From NCBI GenBank assembly GCA_015039315.1, contig WIDE01000065.1, positions 93,502 to 157,501 of the forward strand: 64,000 nucleotides of DNA, given 5' to 3'. Below are positions 56,233 through 64,000 of the stretch, one piece after another. The position numbers and the translations under genes are program-made. The notes under the pieces were generated by a model. It did no database searches, was not told where the DNA came from, and saw only the letters and a list, made by a program, of their open reading frames with translations. Numbering within the stretch: position 1 is the stretch's first letter; each line of letters starts with the position of its first letter. Source of the stretch: Clavulina sp. PMI_390. Taxonomy: Eukaryota > Basidiomycota > Agaricomycetes > Cantharellales > Hydnaceae.

Positions 56233-59200
56233 ATGGACCAAGCACCAGGAAAGCAGCATCATAGCCATGTCGACAACACTGTATATCCCTCTTATCAAGA
56301 GCTGAGGGAACATTTTCGGAGCCTTCAATTCGTTCATACTGTGTTGCACCGCCACTTCTTCCCCCGTGGAGCTCCCCACGAAGAAAGTGAGGGCTGTCGG
56401 TCCTACGAGTCCTTTCGTTCGGGTATTCTAAAGCTGTCAGAGCGCATTATACAGAGCGTTGTGACTGCTATGCAAAAGGTGCGGGCCATGCTTTATCGAT
56501 CGCGGCGCTAGTGCTAATACCACTTCCTACTCTGGAATTATTGGTATCTAATCCAGTGTATTGACAGCTGCAGGGTTTCCGCCGGGGTGACGGCTCTTCG
56601 GCTCCGGCTTCTGCAAGATATCTGTTCATTATCGGGCGTGATCCCGAAACCTTACTGGATGACCGGGGTATCCAAAAGAGGACTCATTGGTGGCGGCGCT
56701 GAGGCAAATATTTACCAAGGGAAGCACAATAGAGGGCCTGTAGTTATTCGGGAGTTTCGTGTTATGGGGAACGACGGATGGACGGGTGATGAGGTTAGAT
56801 CTATCCCACAGGTGCGGCCCTTGGGATAACATAGGTTTTGAGAAAGCAGATCGACCTAATCCCAAGTTATCTAGCTTATCATTCGGGAAATTATCTCCCA
56901 CTGGCAACTTCGACATCCCAACGTAGTTGGCCTCCTAGGAGTTTATAGAGTGAAGGATGACTCCGACAGCGAAGAAGATTCTCATGCAAATGATGTACCA
57001 CTCCCTGAGCGACCGCCTTGGATGGTGTTACAATACGCTAAGCATTCATCTGCACTGAAATATCTGAAGTCTCCTGACGGTGGGCGTTTTCTTGAGGTGG
57101 TATGTTGTCATTGCCATTGTTATTGCTGCGCTTAGGCGCGCTGTCGGACTAATGAATTATTGGAAAGGTGAAAGGCATTGTTGATGGTCTTGTTTATCTA
57201 CACTCCCGAACTCCCCCCGTTATTCATGGGGACCTTCATGATGTGGGTTGGTTGGCAACATGTTCTTTGAACAGCTATTGACCATTTTTTGGAACTAGCG
57301 GAACATCATCGTTACTGCTTCAGGTGATGCCCTCATATGTGACTTTGGTCTCTCGCGTATCCGACACGATATCACCCGCACACACACAATAATCCATGAA
57401 GGCGGTCGTCTCCGGTTTATTGCTCCAGAGTTATCAATGGGACCCATGCAGTTCCGTAGTAATGAGGCATCCGACATATACTCCCTTGCAATGACTATTT
57501 ATCGCCTAGGAGTACACAAATTGCCTCTCTGGAACATTGCAGACGATAGACAGGCTGTGAAGCTATTAGAAACTGGAATACGTCCAGGCTTCATATCAGA
57601 GTTGCAGCCTGTGAGTGAGGGCGAAAAGTTCATTGGACTTGATATTGCTTGCAATATGAAGCTATGGCTGCTACTACAGCAGATGTGGGTGCATGTGCCG
57701 ATGGAGCGGACCACCGCTAGTGCAGTCCGTGATCAGCTGATTTCAAGTGGATTGATTCCGGCTTCCCCTCCCCCAGTGACCCAAGTTTCCCCATTGCTTC
57801 CACCAGTTCATATGACAGAACAAGGCCTGGAAAAGGGGCCGCTTGACCCGCCACCCATCAGCTTGAACAAAGATAAATCTCTTTATCCTCCTCGCATTCC
57901 ACTTAGCGGCATGGCATTGCCGTTGGTCACTGGAGGCTCATCACGGTTCACCCCAAATCTGCGGGCCTCGGCCCCCCCTTTCAAGATAGAACGATCGTTG
58001 GCTGTTCAATTAACAACCGCAGCCGCTCGTGCTAGTGCTGGTGCCGTAACGGATGGAAGAGGAGAATTGACGCCTGGAGTGACAAATGGCAGCAAAGGTG
58101 GAACTCCGAGCGGAACATCCACCGCTGTGCCACTGTCCGCCTCTGCAGATGGGATCCCAAACAGCTCAAAAATTGACACGAAATTGTCTGAGTTCAAACT
58201 GAATGTCACTGCTATGTCGTTCGAGCCAAACCCAAATGCTCCGGTTTCTCGGCCGAAACTGAAGGCTTCTGCTTTCAAGCTGAACCTGGATGCGCCTACT
58301 TTTCGACCAAAACCAAATATCCCAGATTTTGAGCCGAAACCCTATGCTCAGGGTTTCGAGCGGAACCCACATCCTTCTACTTTGGGGCCGAACTCATACA
58401 ATCTCACCTCTGAACACAACCCATATGCTCTTCCTTCCGAGCCAAACCTTGACAATTATGCTTTTGACCCGAACCCATATGCTCCGGCTCTTGAGCCAAG
58501 CCCATACACTGATGCTTTTGTGCCCAACCTAGAAACTCCTACGTTCGAGCCAAACCCACCATATTCTCCCACTTTTGAGCTGAACCCATACACACCTACC
58601 TTCGAGCCCATATCATATACTCCTGCTCTCGAGCCGAGACCATACACAAATGCTTTTGAGCCCGACCTAGGTACTCCTACGCCTGAGCCAAACCCACCAT
58701 ATTCTCTCGATTTCGAGCCGAGCCCATATTCTTCTGCTCTTGTGCCAAGCCTGGACAATTCTGGTTTGGGGCCAAACACATACCCTCCGGGTTTTGAGCC
58801 CGACCCATATGATCCTGCCTTTGAACCAAACCTAAAAAATTTTGCTTTCGAGCTGAGTCCAGAGGCCCCTACATTCAAGCCAAACCCATATGCTACTCCT
58901 TTTGAGCCAAACCCAAAAGGTTCTGCTTCCAAGCTGAACTCAACTGCTCCTGCTTTATCATCGAACCTAGAAGCCACTGTTTTCAAGCTGAACCCATACG
59001 CTCGTAATTTTGAGCCGAAATCAGACGGCTCTGTCAATGCTGATAGGTCCAAATCAGATGCTCCTCCTGTTTTCGAGCCAAGTCTAGATGCTCCTGCTTT
59101 CGAGCCAAGCCCATACACTGCTACCTTCAAGCCAAACCCATATGCTCTTACTTTCCAGCCGCGCCCATACGCCGATGTTTTTGGGCAGAATCTAGGTGTT

Positions 59201-59966
59201 CCAACGTCTGAGCCAAATCCACCATACACTCCTAATTGCGAGCTGAACCAATATTCCACTCCTTTTGGGTCGAACTTAGACAATTCCGCTTTTGAGATGA
59301 GTCCATACCCTCCAATTTTTGAGCCAGACCTAAATGCTCGCCCTCTCGAGCCGAGCCGACGTGCTTCGTACTTTGAGCTGAACCCAAATGCTCCTGCTTT
59401 TAAGCCAAACATAGGTCCTCCTGCTTCTAAATTGAACCCAAATGCTCCTATATTCAGCTTAGGTCTGGCTACTTCTACTCGCAGACCGAACCCAATTGCC
59501 CCCACTTTCAAGCTGAACCCAAATGCTTCTGCTTTCAAAGTAGTAAGCCAATGGAATGCCTTTTCGCGTTTTCGTCTTTGTTCAGTGATTGGCTTTGTAT
59601 TCCTCGTATTTTCTAGGGCATATTGCCACCCGATGGCACCTCTTCCGGCCCAGCCGTTGTGAGGCAGGAGCTCAAGCCTGTGATGGTGGGCCCCGCTCTT
59701 GCTTGGTCTTCACATCGCTACATCGGAATTGATTCGTCCTTGATAGAGTCATCCATTCTTTGGCAAGACGGTGGTCAAGATGACTCCTGAGGTCTATATT
59801 AAGTATGATTTTAATACCTTCCGCAGCAAAGTTCCCAAAGCGTGCACGATTGGTACGTCCTTTGCTTGAGCATTCAGTTGTGATCCTAACGCAAAACGAC
59901 TCGTAAATAGCTCCAACTTGGCCCTATAGTGGGCAGACATATGCCCTCTCGCCTTTTGTAACGTAG
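56233..59966 (+). CDS. Kinase B: protein kinase fused to an ataxin-2 C-terminal half with a giant PAM2-like array
   Basis: Eight exons: 56233-56478, 56557-56811, 56875-57099, 57168-57242, 57299-59542, 59617-59685, 59747-59852, 59911-59966; in frame throughout, 1,091 residues. Residues 1-120 are a helical region shared with kinase A. The kinase domain has GGGAEANIYQG, beta-3 VVIREF (Arg for Lys), IIREIISHW, HPNVVGLLGVY, HGDLHDRN, CDFGLSRI, FIAPEL. From about 57960 the protein aligns with ataxin-2 (PPFK then RS, EVPNS/GIPNS, FKLNVTAMSFEP). Nearly 48 nine-residue units related to PAM2 follow (58192-59542), then VVRQELKPV, HPFFGKTVVKMTP, FNTFRSKVPKA and APTWPYSG as in ataxin-2, stopping before the polyQ region. 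The three tail introns sit exactly where ataxin-2 has them. Confidence 0.85.
58192..59542 (+). repeat. 27-bp coding repeat array, about 48 PAM2-like units
   Basis: A near-continuous string of 9-residue units with consensus (N/S)P(Y/N)xPxFEP. At least four keep every PAM2 hallmark (Leu, Asn, Ala, Phe, Pro): LNVTAMSFEP, LNLDAPTFRP, LNPYARNFEP and LNPNAPAFKP. Others lack the Leu or the final Pro. A higher-order repeat is visible: PYTDAF...NLETPT...NPPYSPTFEL, PYTNAF...DLGTPT...NPPYSLDFEP and PYADVF...NLGVPT...NPPYTPNCEL. One irregular unit (KSDGSVNADRSKSDAPPVFEP region, about 59020-59075) interrupts it. Confidence 0.9.
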
Positions 59967-60132
59967 TGAACCCTATCAAGGTGAATCCCGACAGTAGATC
60001 TCTAAGGTTATCATTTAGCGTGCCAGTACCGAGTCAAATGTGACGAACAGATAATGACTTTTCCCTCATGAATGGCCAAGACAATGACAGCCATGACGAG
60101 TGCTTTATTATGGACAAATGATAATATAATAG

Positions 60133-60938
60133 TTAAACAGGCATCTCGCTCGGTGGCTCGTCCATTCCCACCACGGTCTCAACCCATCCCAGCGGTGAAT
60201 CCGCGTCCGCCTGAATTTGTCGCTGCCTCCTCAAGTCCTCCACCAGAATCTCGACTAACCTCGACTTTCTCTCCTTGTCCTTCTCTCCGTCACCACCACT
60301 CTCATGAACCTTCGTCTCCTTCGGCTCCGCGTCCAACAACGCGCTTGCTTTGGTAGGGTGCACAAGCGGCTTGATTGCACTCGCCAACTGGTCCGGCTCC
60401 GCAATCCCGAGCTGTTCCGCCAGCTCAGCGATTCGGTTCTCGAGCTGCTCCCCAGCGGTGCCGGGCTTAGACTCGAATTCTGTACCGCTGCCGAAGGGAA
60501 TCACAGATTCTGGGGGACGGTTACCGTCAGTGGGAGGAGGAGCGCCGCGGGAGGACGAGGTGCCGATGACGAGGTTCCACCATCCGCCTGCTTCCGTCTT
60601 CCTGGGGGCGGCAAAGAATATGATAGAGCATGGAGGTGGTGAATGGATTGTCAGCAACCAATGTTGATAGTACTGAAGCCACTCTGAACATATTACAGCT
60701 TGTGGAGGCGAGGACAAGACCGAAGAAAAGGATGGCGACGTACTTACCACTGATTCACGATGTACGCATAATAAAGAAGATATAATAGCATTGCGCCCGA
60801 TATCGAGTAGATAACAGTGCTGAACGATGTACGCTCAAGAGGAAGAGCTACGTCATGGCGAACGGCCTTGCCCTTGCGAGGGTCAGGGAGTTCGGCAGAA
60901 GAATTCTCGTTGATTTTGTTAGAGACTTTGGTCGACAT
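60133..60938 (-). CDS. Small single-pass membrane protein of unknown function
   Basis: Two exons, 60938-60748 and 60601-60133, with a 146-bp intron; the splice restores NQWKTEAGGWWNLVIG. An N-terminal polar stretch (MSTKVSNKINENSSAELPDP) precedes one transmembrane helix, VIYSISGAMLLYLLYYAYIV (residues about 41-60). A Pro/Gly-rich loop and a helical segment ENRIAELAEQLGIAEPDQLA follow, then a highly charged region (GGDGEKDKERKSRLVEILVEDL), and the protein ends EPPSEMPV. About 220 residues. I do not recognise the family. The single anchor and charged helical C-terminus would suit an organelle-membrane adaptor, but there is no direct evidence. Confidence 0.65.
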
Positions 60939-62877
60939 CGTATGTGAGGGTAGGCTCGGACGGCTATTTACTGCTTTGGGTTGGTGGGGGAAGGAGTGAG
61001 GCGTGTAAGCGCAGAGGTGACGTTGGTATTATAGGATGAGCCCACTCGAGTGACGTCATTGGGTCGACCCCGTCTTTGATGGAGCTTCCTCGGGTCAAGT
61101 TGCAAATATTGCACACGTTGCCGCCTTGGTACGTCAGGGTTAGAAATTTCATGGCATGAATACGAATTGATATGTTTTAAGCGAGTGTCGCGCCGATGAG
61201 GTCGCCGATTCATGTGGCGCGCCTCTTGACCCAGAGCGTGAGCGTGCACATGCACACACGACAGGGGATGAATTAGGTTACGGGCGATCAGAGCCTACTA
61301 TGTGAAACGTAGCTACCTTAGGTTCAGCCTAGGAGCCGTACAGAAAGTGCGACCCCTCCAACGGCTTACGGAGAACTGCCTATATTGGCTGAGAGTAAGC
61401 AAAGACAACCGGCCTTTGGACCTACATCACCGAAAGCTGGGACTTGGTCTGCCACCAGTGTGATATGGTCTATAACTACGCTTCAGGGCATGGAGTTTGG
61501 GTGATAAATCCGAACTAGCAAGCAAGCGAGTGTGCCAAGCGAGCTGCAGACTATTCAGAACTCGTTCGTCCCTTTGTAACGAGAAATGGAAGCCAAGACT
61601 TGGATTATTCACGAGGAACTCCATCAAACGAGATCAACACCAGTTGGTCAGGAGGGAAATATGATCATATGAGCGGGAAGGTCTATGGTAGTCAGAGCAG
61701 CATTTGAGTTTTGACATGTTGAACTCGTGAGCTTAATCTGAAGGCTTTATCACTAAAATTTCCTGGGGGAAATTCTGCGGATCAAACCTGGACACCGCGA
61801 AACATATCAATCAAATCTTTCTCTGCATTGACAGTCATGGTGGCAGCGTGGGAGCAAGCGTCGTGCGAAATTATGCGTTTGGACCTCAACAAAAGACCAG
61901 GTTGATCATCCAGCAGTGCTTTCCTCAGTCAACAGAACCCGATTACGTGTACGATGATACGTATTCGATGCCTTGGGCGTAACGGCTTTGCTCAGATCAT
62001 CGCAGTCCTATTTGAAAGCTATGAACGCATCAGCTCGTCAATCACCCTACCGGTTCTCCGCCATGCTATCTTCGGCCCCTGAAAATACTGAATACTATGT
62101 ATTGCGCGGGACCCAAGGATATAGAAGTCCGACGTCGAGACCGTGGGCGAAACATGTGTAGTTCGTTGGTGCCCTGATACAAACTCGACCCACCGTGTCG
62201 CATAACGTAAACGCCCTAAAGAGCATCAGCTTCTGGCCATCAATCGGGAATTCTGATTCGTTACTGTAAGGACGGTTATCAAGCATGTTAGGCTGGTGGC
62301 TGAAACGCCACAGCGGCATTTGCTGGTGAGTGATGACAGGCACCAGGGCCCGCAGCAGATATCTACGCCTAATCACTGATTAAATTTACCGCCGGCGGGC
62401 TCAGTATACATCGACTGTCTTGTTGAATCATAAATTGCCTTGCCCTTCCCTGGTTCCATCTTCTACAGTTTCATGCTGAAACCGAGTCCCATCCCTTTGT
62501 TGCTTCCTATATGCAGGAGGGCCAGAGCCGCTCGTATCTGCCCAAATCGAGACTATTGTTAATTTCATGCAAGGGCTAGAGCAGAGAAGTGGCAGCGAGC
62601 TTTTTCGCTAGAACTCGTCAAGATGCAGGGTCCAGAAAAAACTGAGTCACACAAATCGCCAAGCGGATCGTCGATAACCGAAGAGGAGCTACCACCCGAC
62701 TCCGAATTCATTCCCTTACTCGGGTCGTGCCTCATTCCTCATCGTCCTCCCGTTTGGCCTTGTTTCTCGTTCCCTTTCTCCAAGAACACCATCCTTCCTC
62801 CTTTCGTTCCTTGATCACCCTCACTGTAGTCTCTCTTTAAATAGTCGTGACTTGTGCTCGTCTTAAAGACTTGCAAT
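60939..62877. other. 1.9-kb intergenic region
   Basis: Between divergent starts of the small membrane protein and the WSC gene. Several open frames of 60-95 codons (for example 62095-62376, minus) have no splice context. A CCGCCGGCGG palindrome lies near 62390. No transposon ends, tRNA or tandem repeat recognised. TTTAAATAG near 62836 could be a TATA-like element for the WSC gene. Confidence 0.4.
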
Positions 62878-64000
62878 ATGGTCGCGTCTTCCGTCCTTCT
62901 CGTTCCTTTTTTCGCTGCTGCCTTGGTCTTGGGTCGCCCTTCACGGTGAGCATTGCTCCCACTCCCAATCATACTGAAATTCTGACCCCCCTTCTCCCCG
63001 ATAGCATCAAGAACAATGTCCGCGCAGGCCTACCTCTCCAAGACGTGCCTGACAAACGTGCAACTCGCGCGCCTGCACCAGTCAAATCTTATGGCACCTG
63101 GACGTACTACGGCTGCACATTGGACAACCTCTCCAGCGGCGATGGCCTGATCCTTAGCACGGGCGCGTCCAGCTCCATGACCCCCCAACTCTGTATGGAC
63201 ACGTGCAATGCGTATGGCTACGCCCTGGCCGGCTTGGAACGTGGCAACACCTGTTACTGCGGAAATACTCTCGCTAGCGGAACGGTCAAGTCCATCAACC
63301 CCGTTTGCACCACTACATGCACTGGTTAGTATCACATCCTTGCTTATACCCTCGAATTCCACACACCTCGCTAATGCTCCTCCCTAAAAGGTAACTCGGC
63401 CCTGACGTGCGGTGGCTCGTCTTCGTTAGATGTGTACACCCACCCCAAGCCCTGTGGTCCAGCGACTACGACGTTCACCACGACATACACTACCTCCCGT
63501 CCCGTCGCATCGCTCTACACGACCACTCTCTCCAGTTTCAACACGTACACAAGCTCCCGCGCGGTAAATGTCTCCTCGCCCACCAGCACCACCGTAGCTG
63601 TGTCATATAACTACACTACTAGTGTTACGGTCGCCGTTGGTACGGCTTCGACCGCCGTCGTCCCTGTAACGACGAGCACTACCGTGGTGGGCAGTGCCAC
63701 ACGCACAACCAGCGTTTATGCGTTGGAGACGGATACGACGAGCGTGGAGGTACCATACGAGGTCCCCTCGACATCGTATCTTGGTATCACGACGTCGACA
63801 GAAGTGCTAGTTCCAACCACCGAGACGGTCTCAACCAATGTTGTGCAGACCAGTGACTTCACCGAGGTTGCAGGTACAAGCACCATCCCTACCTCGGTTC
63901 TGTCGACCGCCATGGTGGCGACTGTTACCACTAGCACGTTTGCCACCACGTCTACTAGCGCAAGAACGTTCGGGTACCAGTCTTACACGCTCTCTATCTA
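62878..64000 (+). CDS. Secreted WSC-domain protein with a Ser/Thr-rich stalk (partial at right edge)
   Basis: A likely cell-wall or surface glycoprotein. Exons 62878-62945, 63005-63324 and 63391 to the end. A signal peptide, MVASSVLLVPFFAAALVLG, is split from the mature part by a short intron. A WSC domain at residues about 40-125 has the expected cysteines: YYGCTLDNL, QLCMDTCNAYGYALAGLE, NTCYCGN, PVCTTTCTG, LTCGG. From about 63480 a Thr/Ser/Val-rich stretch (TTTFTTTYTTS, VTVAVGTASTAVVPV) resembles the O-glycosylated stalk of WSC sensors or GPI-type wall proteins. The C-terminus is outside, so whether it ends in a transmembrane segment, GPI site or more WSC repeats is unknown. WSC domains bind carbohydrate. 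Confidence 0.85.

Noticed and set aside
58456..59538. Long open minus-strand frame of 360 codons opposite the PAM2-like array
   Set aside because: It is created by the 27-bp periodicity of the coding repeat on the plus strand. Its Gly/Phe/Ser periodic sequence has no start context, introns or family.
58192..59542. Possible CRISPR-like or satellite array
   Set aside because: The period is a whole number of codons, the frame is open and units vary at the protein level, so it is a coding repeat.
62390..62400. CCGCCGGCGG palindrome in the large intergenic region
   Set aside because: Too short and isolated to call an operator or terminator.

Overview
This 64 kb window is nuclear DNA of a filamentous basidiomycete. 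Genes are dense, nearly all are split by many short introns of about 50-70 bp (GT...AG, usually with a CTRAY-like branch sequence), and the families are typical of Agaricomycetes: Zn(II)2Cys6 regulators, ABCC transporters, F-box proteins, tandem beta-lactamase-like hydrolases, TPR paralogues and WSC proteins. The style recalls Rhizoctonia/Ceratobasidiaceae, but that is an impression. I see no tRNA, rRNA, CRISPR array or intact transposon.

Layout. 1-13.6 kb: two Zn2Cys6 regulator paralogues in opposite orientation flank a full-length ABCC transporter and an F-box gene. 14.3-25.2 kb is housekeeping: exportin-T (-), a CUL3-type cullin (+) and a CLK/LAMMER kinase (+). 26.4-31.4 kb: two tandem secreted serine hydrolases of the beta-lactamase/PBP fold (-). 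31.5-35.8 kb: a Bub1 checkpoint kinase with two KEN boxes. 36.1-44.3 kb: two tandem TPR paralogues; the first carries a frame-breaking 280-bp tandem duplication. 45.2-50.7 kb: ataxin-2/Pbp1 (-) and Mediator subunit Med22 (-). 50.8-60.0 kb: a duplicated block of kinase, partial Med22 and kinase. 60.1-60.9 kb: a small membrane protein. From 62.9 kb: a WSC-domain surface protein that runs off the end.

The most unusual region is 50-60 kb. A head-to-head pair (Med22 and a receptor-less protein kinase) has been duplicated, and the two kinases carry unrelated captured tails. Kinase B (56233-59966) continues into a copy of the C-terminal half of the neighbouring ataxin-2 gene. That copy keeps three of its introns at the same positions, and its short PAM2 (PABP-binding) segment has grown from about 2 to about 48 nine-residue units. 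Kinase A (50802-54933) continues into a low-complexity region that ends in a LOTUS/OST-HTH-like domain, with an apparent frameshift before it. Both kinases have Arg where the beta-3 Lys of the VAIK motif should be, but keep HGDLHDxN and DFG. The duplicated Med22 has lost its middle exon without losing frame.

The housekeeping genes act independently (tRNA export, ubiquitin ligase scaffold, splicing kinase, spindle checkpoint, mRNA metabolism, transcription). The regulator/transporter group at the left end is plausibly a detoxification or export locus. All exon borders were read by eye from splice signals, frame and paralogue comparison.
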